Positions 41,435 to 51,497 are shown, counted from the stretch's first letter. The stretch: DNA of 64,000 nt from JBQTII01 sp052387905 (GCA_052387905.1 JBQTIR010000013.1:62001-126000); one strand, 5' to 3'. Numbers and translations: made by a program. The notes: generated by a model not told the origin, from the letters alone.

Positions 41435-44400
41435 GGTGTCCATCGCCTTGAGGATCCGTTTTTCCGAGATCGGCGCCGGGGTGCCGAGAGACTGCGCGAA
41501 CAGGCTGATGCGCAACTCCTCGAGCATCCAGCGGATCTCGACGACGTCGGCATCAGTGCGCCGGTGCTCGGGCAGGGCGGCGACGAAGTCCGCATACTCG
41601 CGGCGCAGCTGCGTCACGGTGGCGGTGCGGGCGCTGTCGCGGACGGGGTCCTTCCCGAGTAAGTCCAGACGCCGCGCGATTCCTCGCACGTAGCGGGTCA
41701 GGTGACGTAGCCGATCGGCGCCGGCCTCAGCGATGAACCCAGGGTGGATCAGGCCGGCGTACTGGGCGCGCATGTCCAGCACCGCCGGCGTCCCCGCGCT
41801 CCGGTTCAAGGTGGCGTCCACGCCCTGAGCCTGAGTCAGAATCGCTACGACGTCGGAGATGACCTCGCTCATCCGGGCCGGCAGTTCGCGGCGCACCGCG
41901 GCGTCGAGGGCATCGAAGCCGGCCGCGTCCCAGGCGGGTCCGCCGCGGGACGCCACGATCGCGTCGACGCAGGCCGCTGCGCAGTCGGCGAACAGGGCGC
42001 GCCCGTCCGCGTGCGGTGCCCCGGCGAGCGCGAGCTTCGCGGTGTTGGAGAGCTTCGCTAGCACCGCCTTCGTCGGCACGCTGGTGCGGGCGAGCAACAG
42101 CGCGACGGTCCCGGCGGCCATCGCCCGTTCGGCCAGGTGCGGGTCAGGGAGCACCCGCAGCGCGACCCCGCCGGACTCGGCGACCAGCGCGGGATAGCCG
42201 GTGACCGGGGTCCCGGCGCGCACGGTGTCGAACCGGCGGGGGATCGCTCCGCCGTCGAGTTGCGGCCAGGTCCGCAATCCGGTCTGTTCCAGTGCCGCTG
42301 CCTCCGCCGAGATCGCGGCGGCGAGTTGCGGGGCCAAGGCGGCCTGCAGTGCTGCCAGGTCCTTGCCGGTCCGCAGCGGACGGGCCTCACCGTCGATGAC
42401 GGTGAAGCTGAACCGCAGGTGAGAGGGTATCCGGTCCCAGTCCCATTCCCAGTCCGGTTCGGCGCCACCGGCCAGGGCTTCGAGCTCGCGCTCGAGGGCG
42501 GCGGTGATCGAGGTCCCGCGGGTCGGGTCCAGATGAGGCAGCACGGTCTGGGCCCAGGTCGGCGCCGGGGAGAAGGAGCGCCGGATCGCTTTGGGCAGGG
42601 AGCGGATGAGAGCGGTGACGAGCTCGGATCGCAGTCCTGGCACACCCCAGCTGAAGTCCTCGGGACGCAACTGGTTGAGCACGGCCAGCGGCACGGCGAC
42701 CGTGACGCCGTCCGAGTCGGTCCCTGGCTCGAAGCGGTAGTCCAGCTCCAACTCGGTGCCGGCGGCGCGCCAGGTGGGCGGGAAGTCCCCGGGATCGACC
42801 GCGGCCGCGGCGACGCTGCGCAGCTGGGCCGGGTCGAGGTCGAGCAGCGTGGGCGCGTTGCGCCGCGTCGTCTTCCACCACCGGTCGAAATGTCGCGCCG
42901 AGGTGACCTCGATCGGGACGCGGTCGTTGTAGAAGGTGAACAGTGCGTCGTCGTCGATGGTCAGATCGCGGCGCCGCGCCCGTTCCTCGAGCTCACCCAG
43001 CTCGGCGCGCAACTCCTGGTTGTGGGCGGCGAATTTGTGGTGGGTGCGCCAGTCTCCCTCGACGAGTGCGTGGCGGATGAACAGTTCGCGGCACAGCAGC
43101 GGATCGATGCGGGCGTAGTCGACGCGGCGGCCGGTGACCAGCGGAACCCCGTGCAAGGTCACCCGCTCGGTCGCGACGACAGCCCCGCGTCCGGCCTCCC
43201 ACCGTGGCTCGGAGTAGGTGCGGATGACCAGGTGGGCGGCGAGGGGTTCGACCCACTCCGGTTCGATCTTCGCGACCGTGCGTGCCCACAGCCGCGAGGT
43301 CTCCACGAGCTCGGCAGCCATCACTGCGCGCGGCGGCGATTTCGCCAATGCGGAGCCGGGGAAGATCGCGAATCTCGCTCCCCGCGTCCCGAGGTATTCC
43401 TTGAACACCGGCTCGCGCCGCGAGCGGCGTTCGGCCTCGGGGTCGAGAACGCCGACGTTGGTGAGCAGACCGGTCAGCAGTGCCAGGTGCACCTGGTGCG
43501 GATCGGCCGGCGCGCTGCTCCAGCGCAGCCCGGCGGCGCCGGCGGCCTGGCGCAGTTGGGCGACGAGGTCCTGCCACTCGCGCACCCTCAGATAGTGCAG
43601 GTACTCGCTCGTGCACAGCTTGCGGAATTTGCTCGAGGAGAGCTTCTGCTGTTGCTCGCGCAGGTACGTCCACAGGTTGAGGTAGCTGGCGAAGTCGGAG
43701 TTCTTGTCCGCGAACCGGGCGTGCTTGGCGCGAGCGGCCTCGCGCGCTTCGACGGGGTATTCGCGCGGGTCCTGGATCGAGAGCGCGGCGGCGATGACAA
43801 TGACCTCGCGCAGGGAACCGGAGGAATCCGCCGCGATGATCATCCGGCCCAGCCGTGGGTCGACGGGCAAGGCGGCCAGCGTACGCCCGATCGGGGTCAG
43901 CGCCCCCGTGGCGTCCAGGGCACCCAGTTCCTGCAACAGGGCGACGCCATCGGCGATCGCGCGCCTATCCGGGGGGTCGAGGAATCCGAAATCCTCGACA
44001 GGCCCCAACCCGATCGCGGCCATCGACAGGATCACCGAGGCGAGCGAGGTCCGCAGGATCTCCGGGTCGGTGAACGCCGGCCGCGAGGCGAAGTCCTCCT
44101 CGGAGTACAGCCGGATGCAGATGCCATCGGCGACCCGTCCGCACCGGCCGGCGCGTTGGGCGGCCGAGGCTTGGGAGATCGCCTCGATCGGCAGGCGCTG
44201 TACCTTGCGCCGCGAGCTGTAGCGGGAGATGCGCGCGGTGCCCGCGTCGACGACGTAGCGGATGCCGGGCACGGTCAGCGAGGTCTCGGCGACGTTGGTG
44301 GACAGCACGACGCGGCGCGTGGGATGAGGCGCGAAGACCCGGTGCTGCTCGGCGATCGACAGCCGCGCGTACAACGGCAGAATCTCCACCGCGGGCACAC

Positions 44401-45343
44401 CTGATGAGGCGTCAGTCAGCCGGCCCAGTCGACCCCGCAGGGCGTCGGCGGTGTCGCGGATCTCGCGCTCACCGGACAGGAACACCAGAATGTCCCCACG
44501 CCCGGCGGCCATCAATTCCTCCACGGCGTCGCAGATCCCGCTGATCTGGTCGGCAGGCTCGGGTTCGGCCTCGGGTGCTCTGGCGCGCCCGCGGGCCGGC
44601 GCCCGGCGACTGCTCGGGCGGGCGTTGCGCCCCGCCCGGGAACCGGCATCGGCGTCCGGGTCGTCCGGATCGGCGACCTCGAGGTCGGGGACCAGCGGCC
44701 GATAGCGCAGTTCGACGGGATAGGTACGCCCGGAGACCTCGATGACCGGGGCGGGCCGTCCGCCGGCGGCGAAGTGCCGGGCGAAGCGGTCGGTCTCGAT
44801 GGTCGCCGAGGTGATGATCACTTTGAGGTCCGGCCGGCGCGGCAACAGCTGGTGCAGGTACCCGAGCAGGAAGTCGATGTTGAGGCTGCGCTCGTGTGCC
44901 TCGTCGATGATCACCGTGTCATAGGCCCGCAGTTGGCGGTCGCGGCGGAGTTCGGCGAGCAGGATCCCGTCGGTCATCAGTTTGACCAGCGTGTCCGGTC
45001 CGACCCGGTCGTTGAACCGCACGGCGTAGCCGACGGTCTGGCCCAGTTCGGTTCCGAGCTCGGAGGCGATGCGCTCGGCGACGGTGCGGGCGGCGAGGCG
45101 ACGCGGCTGGGTGTGCCCGATCATGCCCCGGATCCCGCGGCCGAGCTCGAGGCAGATCTTCGGGATCTGAGTGGTCTTTCCCGATCCGGTCTCCCCGGCC
45201 ACGACCACGACCTGGTGCTCGGCGATGGCGGTCGCGATCTCGGCCCGCCGGGCGGCGATCGGGAGGTCTTCGGGGTAATGGATCGCCGGCAGGCTCGCAG
45301 CGCGGGCGGCGAGGAGCTCCTCGGAGAATCTCGACCGTGCCAT
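41405..45343 (-). CDS. hrpA: ATP-dependent RNA helicase HrpA
   Basis: The 1312-residue DEAH-box helicase has Walker A GETGSGKTT (50-58), DEAH (147-150), SATI, the helicase C-terminal part with STNVAETSLTVPGI and QRAGRCGR, then the HA2 and OB domains and the long DUF3418 C-terminal region of HrpA. HrpA rescues collided ribosomes on mRNA in E. coli; the same is likely here. An Arg/Ala/Glu-rich insert (near 245-270) interrupts the helicase core. The stop lies in a 34-bp tandem duplication. Confidence 0.95.
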   Translation of the reverse strand: MARSRFSEELLAARAASLPAIHYPEDLPIAARRAEIATAIAEHQVVVVAGETGSGKTTQIPKICLELGRGIRGMIGHTQPRRLAARTVAERIASELGTELGQTVGYAVRFNDRVGPDTLVKLMTDGILLAELRRDRQLRAYDTVIIDEAHERSLNIDFLLGYLHQLLPRRPDLKVIITSATIETDRFARHFAAGGRPAPVIEVSGRTYPVELRYRPLVPDLEVADPDDPDADAGSRAGRNARPSSRRAPARGRARAPEAEPEPADQISGICDAVEELMAAGRGDILVFLSGEREIRDTADALRGRLGRLTDASSGVPAVEILPLYARLSIAEQHRVFAPHPTRRVVLSTNVAETSLTVPGIRYVVDAGTARISRYSSRRKVQRLPIEAISQASAAQRAGRCGRVADGICIRLYSEEDFASRPAFTDPEILRTSLASVILSMAAIGLGPVEDFGFLDPPDRRAIADGVALLQELGALDATGALTPIGRTLAALPVDPRLGRMIIAADSSGSLREVIVIAAALSIQDPREYPVEAREAARAKHARFADKNSDFASYLNLWTYLREQQQKLSSSKFRKLCTSEYLHYLRVREWQDLVAQLRQAAGAAGLRWSSAPADPHQVHLALLTGLLTNVGVLDPEAERRSRREPVFKEYLGTRGARFAIFPGSALAKSPPRAVMAAELVETSRLWARTVAKIEPEWVEPLAAHLVIRTYSEPRWEAGRGAVVATERVTLHGVPLVTGRRVDYARIDPLLCRELFIRHALVEGDWRTHHKFAAHNQELRAELGELEERARRRDLTIDDDALFTFYNDRVPIEVTSARHFDRWWKTTRRNAPTLLDLDPAQLRSVAAAAVDPGDFPPTWRAAGTELELDYRFEPGTDSDGVTVAVPLAVLNQLRPEDFSWGVPGLRSELVTALIRSLPKAIRRSFSPAPTWAQTVLPHLDPTRGTSITAALERELEALAGGAEPDWEWDWDRIPSHLRFSFTVIDGEARPLRTGKDLAALQAALAPQLAAAISAEAAALEQTGLRTWPQLDGGAIPRRFDTVRAGTPVTGYPALVAESGGVALRVLPDPHLAERAMAAGTVALLLARTSVPTKAVLAKLSNTAKLALAGAPHADGRALFADCAAACVDAIVASRGGPAWDAAGFDALDAAVRRELPARMSEVISDVVAILTQAQGVDATLNRSAGTPAVLDMRAQYAGLIHPGFIAEAGADRLRHLTRYVRGIARRLDLLGKDPVRDSARTATVTQLRREYADFVAALPEHRRTDADVVEIRWMLEELRISLFAQSLGTPAPISEKRILKAMDTAEAPLLLGQ

Positions 45344-45390
45344 GGCGCCTCAGGCTAAGCGGGCGGTGCCCGCCGACGATGCGCAGGTCG

Positions 45391-45636
45391 TCAGAAGGCG
45401 GCGAAGGATCGTGCGGGTGAGACCTCAGGGAGCAGGGCGGAGCCGCGGCGGCGCGCCCGGTCCTGAAACTCCGACCAGGTGCGCAGCGACCCGAGGTCGC
45501 GCTCGCGGCGGGTGTCGAGGGCGGCGCGGGCGTTGGCCAGCGAGCCCCGGTGAATGCGGTCGGACAGGATGGTCAACGAGACATCGGCGGCCAGGCTGAG
45601 CACGGAGTTGAACTGCTGACGCGGTCCGGCGAGCAT
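45391..45636 (-). CDS. Small conserved helical protein, unknown function
   Basis: From ATG 45636, with a purine-rich GGAAGGGACGG before it, the 81-residue product has helices FNSVLSLAADVSLTILSDRI and SLANARAALDTRRERDLGSL and a basic end. I do not recognise a family. It lies 47 bp upstream of hrpA on the same strand and may be co-transcribed. Confidence 0.65.
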   Translation of the reverse strand: MLAGPRQQFNSVLSLAADVSLTILSDRIHRGSLANARAALDTRRERDLGSLRTWSEFQDRARRRGSALLPEVSPARSFAAF

Positions 45637-46264
45637 GATCCGTCCCTTCCTTCGAGGCGCAGCGATCGGCCGGGCCCTCGGGGGCACATTAGTTGCGGAA
45701 GCTGGATGTGAGGACCGTCTCAAACCGGTGTGGCGTAACCGTCACGGCGAAGTGAACGGCATGTGACAGGACGCGCACCACAGGGTGTTCCATGATCCCT
45801 GATTGGCCTAAGCACATCACGTTCGGTGAGCACCGTCTGGGTGGATTGGCCCGCCTTCGGATCGGTTGCGGGCGTGTCGGCCTCGACTGTCCGTGTGCGG
45901 GCACCTCTCCCGACCCCGATAGGCGGCGCGGACGGCGCCCGAGCTGCCCCTGGCGGCGTTGTCGTCGTGTTCGCTTCGCTCAACAGACTCAATCGGCTCG
46001 GGACCGCGAGCGAAAAGGCGTGCTCGCGCTCCGCTCGCCTCAATCGCCTGTAGCTCCGATGCTCCGCATCGGGCTCCTCCTCCGCCTTGCCAGGGATTGC
46101 TCGGATCACCGCCCGCATCCACCTGGGGTCGGGAGAAATGCCCTAACCCTGGTCACGGAATCAGCACGGGACCAAGACCTATGCAACCGTGGGTCAAGTT
46201 GACGCGTCGAAGTGAAGGTTCGCCTCCTCGGGCGGGCGTGCTCGCGCGCAGGAGGTAAGCAGTA
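45637..46264. other. Long intergenic region with hairpins, no gene
   Basis: These 628 bases between two divergent genes hold no credible coding frame. A hairpin at 46052-46075 has a 10-bp stem (AGC-CCGATGC type, one bulged T) and a TCC loop. Around 45970-46045 the motifs TTCGCTTCGCTC and GAGCGAA and several CTCGC/GCGAG arms form repetitive dyads similar to the GAGCGAGCG elements seen at 32919 and 52560. A strong AGGAGGT (46249-46255) serves the next gene. Confidence 0.5.
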
Positions 46265-48937
46265 GTGACCACGGGTTCTGCCGGTCGGCATGCCGTGTCG
46301 GCAACGCGGGAGCCGGCGGCCATGTCCCGCGCTGCGCGAGCGGAATCCGGCCGTCGCGCGCGCGCGGCCGAGGGATCGGTAGCAGTCACGACCCGGCGCC
46401 TGCGGATCGCGGGTCTGGTGCTGTGCCTGGCCGCGATCGGCGCAGCCCTGGCGGCCTGGGGTCCGGCGCTGCAGGCCAAGGCGCCCGGTGCCACCCACCT
46501 GCCCTGGTGGGCGATGGTGCTGATGTTCGCCGTCGCCGAGATGGTCGTCCTGCACATCCAGGTGCGCCGCGAAGCCCAGACGGTGTCGCTGTCGGAGATC
46601 CCCCTGGTCGTCGGTCTGTTCATGGCCGACCCGCTCGGGGTGGTCATCGGCCGGGCCCTGGGGTCTTTCGTCGTCTTCGCCGTACACCGCCGCCAAGCTC
46701 CCATCAAGGTCCTGTTCAACACCTCGTTGGTCACCACGAGCAGCGTGCTCGCCCTCACCATCTGGTCGCTGGCCTACAGCGGGACCGAGGTCGGACCGAT
46801 CGCCTGGGCCGCCGCGTTCGCTGCGCTGGTCGCGGCCGGCGCCTTCGAGGCGGCTTTCACCACGATGGCCATCGCCTGCTACGAGGGTCGGGTCACGCTG
46901 CGTGGCCTGGCGCGCTCGATCGCCAGCGCGGGCACGCTGTCGGCCTCGGTCGGCACCGTCGGCCTGGTCGCCGCGACCGCAGTCACCTACGACGTCCGCA
47001 GCGCCTTCATCGTCGAAGCCGCCGGCGCGATGCTCCTGCTCGGCTACCGCGCCTACGCCTCGCTGCGCGAGCGCCACGAGAGCCTCGAGCAGCTCTATCA
47101 CTTCTCCGAGGTCGTCTCCGGCGCACATGACGTCGACACCGTGCTGCGCAGCGTCCTGGGCCAAGCTCGCCAACTGCTGCGCAGCGACCGCGCCGAGTTC
47201 CTCGCCTACGACTTCCCGGGTTCGCTCGCGCCGGCCCGGATGAGCCTGCTCCCGACCGGCGTCGAGACCATTCCCGTGGTCGAGGGCGCCGTGCCCGAGG
47301 ACCCGGATCCGCTCATCGCCAAGGTGCGCCGTGACCGGGAATCCGCGCTGATCTCGCGCATCACCAAGGACCCCGCCGGTCGGGCCTACCTGGCCGCACA
47401 CGACATTCGCGAAGCGATCGTCGTCCCGCTGCAGATGGACGGCGTCGTGGTCGGCACGCTCTCGGTGGCCAACCGCCTCGGCGAGGTCCGTGGCTTCGAC
47501 GGCGGCGACATCCGGCTGCTGGAGACCGTCGCCAACCATGCCGGCGTCGCGCTGAAGTCGGGGTCGCTGATCGCACGGCTGTTCCACGACGCCCACCACG
47601 ACACCTTGACCGCCCTGCCCAACCGCCACCTGCTCCAGCGTGAGCTGGAGCTGGCGGTCGCCGACATCCGTTCGGGTACCTCGGTCGGCTGCGCGGTCAT
47701 GATCAGCGACCTCAACGGCTTCAAGGAGGTCAACGACACCCTCGGTCACCAGTTCGGTGACGAGTTGCTGCGCGACGTCGCCCGCTGCTTCGTCACCGCC
47801 GCCGGTCCGCACGCCCTGGTCGCCCGCCTGGGCGGCGACGAGTTCGCGGTTCTGCTCACCGACGTCGCCGACTCCGATGCCGCGGTCGCCCTGGCCACCC
47901 GCCTGACCGACTCGCTGCGCGGCGCGCGTCGCCTCGACGGCGTCAGCGTCGACGTCAGCGCCTCGGTCGGGGTCGCGATGGCCCCGGTTCATGCCGAGGA
48001 CGTCTCCGGCTTGCTCAAGCGCGCCGATGTCGCGATGTATGCGGCCAAGGCCAACGGCGGCGGAGTGCGCCTCTACGACGAAGGTCTGCAGGAGGCCGCC
48101 AACCCGAGTCGGCTCGCGTTGGTCTCGGAACTGCGCACCGCGATCCGCGAGGGCGGTATCGAGGCGTGGGTGCAACCCAAGGCGGACCTGGCCGACGGGA
48201 CGATCACCGGCGTCGAGACCCTGGCCCGCTGGCGCCACCCGGTCGACGGGATCCGGATGCCGGCCGAGTTCCTGCCGGTCGCCGAGTCCAACGGCATGAT
48301 CGCCGCGCTCACCGACGCCATGCTGGACTCCTCGCTGTCCGCCTGCGCGAGCTGGCTCGCCACCGGCATCCAGGCCGGCGTCGCGGTCAACGTCTCCCCG
48401 CGCAGCCTGAAGGAACCGAGCTTCGTCGACACGGTCGCCGCCGCCCTGGTGCGTCATCAGGTGCCCGCCGACATGCTGACGCTGGAGATCACCGAAACCT
48501 CGTTGATGGCCGACAGCCCGGCCGCGGTCGACCTGCTCTGCCGCTTGGGCGAGCTCGGTGTCCGGCTCTCCATCGACGACTTCGGCACCGGGTACTCCTC
48601 GCTGGCCTACCTGCGCCGACTGCCCGTCAACGAGGTGAAGATCGACCGCGAGTTCACCTCCCGGATCACCACCGACCCCAAGGTCGTGATGATCGTGCGC
48701 TCGGTCGCGGATCTGTCCCGCAACATGGGGATGACCACGGTCGCCGAGGGCGTTGAGGACGCCGAGGTCTGGACGAGGTTGCAGGAACTCGGGGTGCAGT
48801 CAGCCCAGGGTTATCACCTGGGCCGCCCGATGCCGGCCGCCGATTTCCCGGCCTGGCTCGCGGCCTACAACGCCGCCCGCACCGGCTCGCCGGTACTGCC
48901 CGGCGGTCGCCGCCGCCCCTCCGGCGTCATCGCCTGA
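46265..48937 (+). CDS. GGDEF/EAL cyclic-di-GMP protein with membrane and GAF domains
   Basis: The 890-residue protein has an N-terminal membrane sensor of six to seven helices (about 45-265), a GAF domain (about 280-440), a GGDEF domain with intact RLGGDEF (GGDEF at 523-527) for cyclic-di-GMP synthesis, and a phosphodiesterase domain. The latter keeps NVSPRSL, EITETSLM, DDFGTGYSSL, KIDREF, AEGVED and QGYHLGRP, but the signature EAL is ETL (651-653). Thus it may make and degrade the messenger, depending on the GAF or membrane signal. The GTG start follows AGGAGGT by 9 bases. Confidence 0.92.
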   Translation: MTTGSAGRHAVSATREPAAMSRAARAESGRRARAAEGSVAVTTRRLRIAGLVLCLAAIGAALAAWGPALQAKAPGATHLPWWAMVLMFAVAEMVVLHIQVRREAQTVSLSEIPLVVGLFMADPLGVVIGRALGSFVVFAVHRRQAPIKVLFNTSLVTTSSVLALTIWSLAYSGTEVGPIAWAAAFAALVAAGAFEAAFTTMAIACYEGRVTLRGLARSIASAGTLSASVGTVGLVAATAVTYDVRSAFIVEAAGAMLLLGYRAYASLRERHESLEQLYHFSEVVSGAHDVDTVLRSVLGQARQLLRSDRAEFLAYDFPGSLAPARMSLLPTGVETIPVVEGAVPEDPDPLIAKVRRDRESALISRITKDPAGRAYLAAHDIREAIVVPLQMDGVVVGTLSVANRLGEVRGFDGGDIRLLETVANHAGVALKSGSLIARLFHDAHHDTLTALPNRHLLQRELELAVADIRSGTSVGCAVMISDLNGFKEVNDTLGHQFGDELLRDVARCFVTAAGPHALVARLGGDEFAVLLTDVADSDAAVALATRLTDSLRGARRLDGVSVDVSASVGVAMAPVHAEDVSGLLKRADVAMYAAKANGGGVRLYDEGLQEAANPSRLALVSELRTAIREGGIEAWVQPKADLADGTITGVETLARWRHPVDGIRMPAEFLPVAESNGMIAALTDAMLDSSLSACASWLATGIQAGVAVNVSPRSLKEPSFVDTVAAALVRHQVPADMLTLEITETSLMADSPAAVDLLCRLGELGVRLSIDDFGTGYSSLAYLRRLPVNEVKIDREFTSRITTDPKVVMIVRSVADLSRNMGMTTVAEGVEDAEVWTRLQELGVQSAQGYHLGRPMPAADFPAWLAAYNAARTGSPVLPGGRRRPSGVIA

Positions 48938-49124
48938 CCCGGAACATCCCGGGCCAGCGGGAGCAATTCGGGGCGACACGCCGCGCCCCGGGTGTGTCCG
49001 CTGGCATTGCGCCGATCGGGTCGGGCACTATTGCAGAGGCGTCACACGGCTCTCCTGGAGCCTTGGTCGTCGAGGTCGCTGGGGAAGGCGAATCTCGGCC
49101 GAAGTTCAAACCAGGAGGAAACCG

Positions 49125-49625
49125 GTGTCGACCACTCGTGGAGTGCTGTATGTCCACTCCGCTCAGTCCGCCATGTGCCCGCATATCGAATGGGCCGTGA
49201 CCGGAATTCTTGGCGTCCCGGTCACCTTCGACTGGACTCCGCAGCCTGCCGCGCCCAATCACTGGCGCACGGAACTGTCCTGGCAGGGCGAGCGCGGCAC
49301 GGCAGCGCAGATCGCCTCGGCCCTGCGGCCGTGGAACCAGCTGCGCTACGAGGTCACCGAGGAACCGCTCGCCGGTCATGAGGGTGCGCGCTACAGCTGC
49401 ACCCCGAGTCTCGGGATGTTCCACGCGACGATCGGCGTGCACGGCGACATGATGATCTCCGAGGAGCGGCTGCGCGCGGCGATGCTGCGGTGCGCCGAGA
49501 CCGAGGACTGCGACCTCGCCGACGAGATGGACCTGATGCTCGGTCAGCCGTGGGACGACGAGCTGGAGCCCTTCCGCTACGCCGGCGACGGCGCTCCGGT
49601 GCGCTGGCTGCACCAGGTGGGCTGA
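49125..49625 (+). CDS. DUF3145 protein
   Basis: A 166-residue actinobacterial protein with the typical opening TTRGVLYVHSAQSAMCPHIEWA and the later SLGMFHATIGVHGDMMISEERLR. GTG 49125 has AGGAGG a few bases upstream. The family has no known function but is conserved next to the fatty-acid synthase cluster in Streptomyces and relatives, as here, convergent with fabF. It is probably cytosolic. Confidence 0.9.
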   Translation: MSTTRGVLYVHSAQSAMCPHIEWAVTGILGVPVTFDWTPQPAAPNHWRTELSWQGERGTAAQIASALRPWNQLRYEVTEEPLAGHEGARYSCTPSLGMFHATIGVHGDMMISEERLRAAMLRCAETEDCDLADEMDLMLGQPWDDELEPFRYAGDGAPVRWLHQVG

Positions 49626-49701
49626 ACGGCCACCCCAGACGTGGCCGTGCGGAGTCCGTGAGTCGATCGACCTACCGGACCCGTGCCCGGCCACACCACG
49701 T

Positions 49702-49742
49702 GAAGGGGCGGGTGCGCCCGAGGGGGATGCACCCGCCTCTTC
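49702..49742 (+). terminator. Strong terminator hairpin after the DUF3145 gene
   Basis: GAAGGGGCGGGTGC (49702-49715) pairs with GCACCCGCCTCTTC (49729-49742), a 14-bp stem with one G-T pair and a 13-base loop. It begins 77 bp after the stop and probably ends transcription from the left. Confidence 0.75.
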
Positions 49743-49744
49743 CG

Positions 49745-49808
49745 CATCTTCGGGCGGCGTGTGGACCTATCGAGGCGCGTTAATAGGTCAGATCGCCACC
49801 CGAAGATG
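49745..49808 (-). terminator. Nested double hairpin at the end of the fab operon
   Basis: CATCTTCGGG (49745-49754) is mirrored perfectly at 49799-49808; inside it GACCTAT (49764-49770) pairs with ATAGGTC (49783-49789), and GGCG with CGCC between. It lies 8 bp past the fabF stop and immediately beside the other terminator. It most likely ends the leftward operon. Confidence 0.65.
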
Positions 49809-49815
49809 GTGAAAA

Positions 49816-51063
49816 TCAGGCGCTGGTGACGACCAGGCAGACGTTGTGGCCACCGAAGCCGAAGGAATTGTTCAGCGCGGCGATCGGCCCGGCGCTCAGG
49901 GCGCGGGGTTCGCCCCGGACCACGTCGATGTCGACGTCGTCGTCCGGGTCGTCCAGGTTGATCGTCGGGGGCGCCGTGCGCTCGTAGACGGCCAGCACGG
50001 TGGCGACCGACTCGACCGCACCAGCGGCGCCGAGCAGGTGTCCGGTCATCGACTTCGTCGCCGAGAGCGCCACCTGGTCCGCCGCCGATCCCAGCACGGT
50101 GCGCAGGGCCAGGATCTCGGCGACGTCACCCTGCGGGGTCGAGGTCGCGTGGGCGTTGACGTGGGTGATGTCCGCGGCGGTCAGGCCGGCGTCGGTGAGG
50201 GCAAAGCCGAGCGCACGTGCCACACCGGAGCCGTGCGGTTCGGGCTGGGCGATGTGGTGGGCGTCCGAACTCATTCCGGCGCCGGCGATGGTGGCGTAGA
50301 TGCGGGCGCCGCGGGCGCGGGCATGGGCTTCGGATTCGAGCACGAGCACGGCCGAACCCTCACCGAGCACGAAGCCGTCGCGGGCCTTGTCGTAGGGCCG
50401 CGAGGCACGCTCGGGTTCGTCGTTACGCGTGGACATCGCCTTCATCGCGGCGAAGGCGGCGATCGGCAGCGGGTGGATGCAGGCTTCGGTGCCGCCCGCG
50501 AGGACGACGTCAGCGCGGCCGGAGCGGATCATCTCCAGGCCGACGGCGACTGCCTCGGCGCCGGAGGCACAAGCACTGACCGGGGTGTGCACCCCTGCGC
50601 GGGCCCCGATCTCCAGCCCGATCGCGGCAGCCGGACCGTTGGGCATGAGCATCGGGATCGAGAGCGGGGAGACGAACCGCGGGCCCTTGGCGAGCAGCGT
50701 GTCGTAGGAGGCGAGCAGGGTCGTGATGCCGCCGATGCCCGAGGCCACGGCGACCCCGAGACGCTCGGGCGCCACCCCGATGGCGTCGGCGCCACCGGCG
50801 TCGGCCCAGGCCTCGCGGGCCGCGACCACGGCCAGCTGGCCACCGCGGTCCAGGCGCCGGGCCTGCACCCGCTCGATGACCTCGGTCGGGTCGACCGCCA
50901 CACGGGCGGCGATCTGCACGGTCAGGTCGGCAGCCCATTCCTCGGCGAGCGGGCGTACGCCGGAGCGCCCGGCGAGCAGGCCGGCCCACGTCGTAGCGAC
51001 GTCCCCGCCCAGGGGGGTGGTCGCCCCGAGGCCGGTGACAACGACGGTGGTGGTGGTGCTCAT
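49816..51063 (-). CDS. fabF: 3-oxoacyl-[ACP] synthase II
   Basis: This 415-residue condensing enzyme elongates acyl-ACP with malonyl-ACP. The catalytic set is Cys165 (VSACASGAEAV), His in NAHATSTPQGD and His in TGHLLGAAGAVE; the FGFGGHN motif lies at the end. ATG 51063 has GGAGGACC just upstream; an 11-codon extension is possible. It closes the fabD-fabH-acpP-fabF operon. Confidence 0.96.
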   Translation of the reverse strand: MSTTTTVVVTGLGATTPLGGDVATTWAGLLAGRSGVRPLAEEWAADLTVQIAARVAVDPTEVIERVQARRLDRGGQLAVVAAREAWADAGGADAIGVAPERLGVAVASGIGGITTLLASYDTLLAKGPRFVSPLSIPMLMPNGPAAAIGLEIGARAGVHTPVSACASGAEAVAVGLEMIRSGRADVVLAGGTEACIHPLPIAAFAAMKAMSTRNDEPERASRPYDKARDGFVLGEGSAVLVLESEAHARARGARIYATIAGAGMSSDAHHIAQPEPHGSGVARALGFALTDAGLTAADITHVNAHATSTPQGDVAEILALRTVLGSAADQVALSATKSMTGHLLGAAGAVESVATVLAVYERTAPPTINLDDPDDDVDIDVVRGEPRALSAGPIAALNNSFGFGGHNVCLVVTSA

Positions 51064-51153
51064 GTGGTGGGTCCTCCTGGCGCCGTGCGGTGTCATGGCG
51101 ACCCCTCGCGGGGCCGCGGCGGCCCGGGTGCTCCCGGGCCGCCGGTGCCGGAT

Positions 51154-51402
51154 TCAGGCGTTGGCGGCGATGAAGGAGACGGCGTCGCCGACGGTCTCCA
51201 GCTTCTTGACCTCGTCGTCCGGGATCTTCACGCCGAAGCGCTCCTCGGCGGCCACGATGACCTCGACCATCGACAGCGAGTCGATGTCCAGGTCGGCGAT
51301 GAAGGCCTTGTCGGGCTGGACATCCTCGGCAGGGATGCCGACGATCTCGTTCACGATCTCGCCCAGGCCGGCGATGATCTCGGCCTCAGTCACTGCTGCC
51401 AC
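51154..51402 (-). CDS. acpP: Acyl carrier protein
   Basis: An 82-residue acidic ACP with the phosphopantetheine site DLDIDSLSMVE (Ser42) and the usual four-helix pattern. It carries growing acyl chains for the fatty-acid synthase encoded around it. It lies between fabH and fabF as in other actinomycetes. Confidence 0.97.
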   Translation of the reverse strand: MAAVTEAEIIAGLGEIVNEIVGIPAEDVQPDKAFIADLDIDSLSMVEVIVAAEERFGVKIPDDEVKKLETVGDAVSFIAANA

Positions 51403-51497
51403 GGGTGGGTCTCCTCGTTCTCAGGGTGCTCGGTTGGTGCGGGACTGACGATAGAGCGCAGGTGCACGCCCGCGCTGCCCAGGTTCCGGTCTCCCCT

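Noticed and set aside
46106..48457. 783-codon frame antisense to the GGDEF/EAL gene
   Set aside because: Gly/Asp/Arg-rich shadow without any domain.
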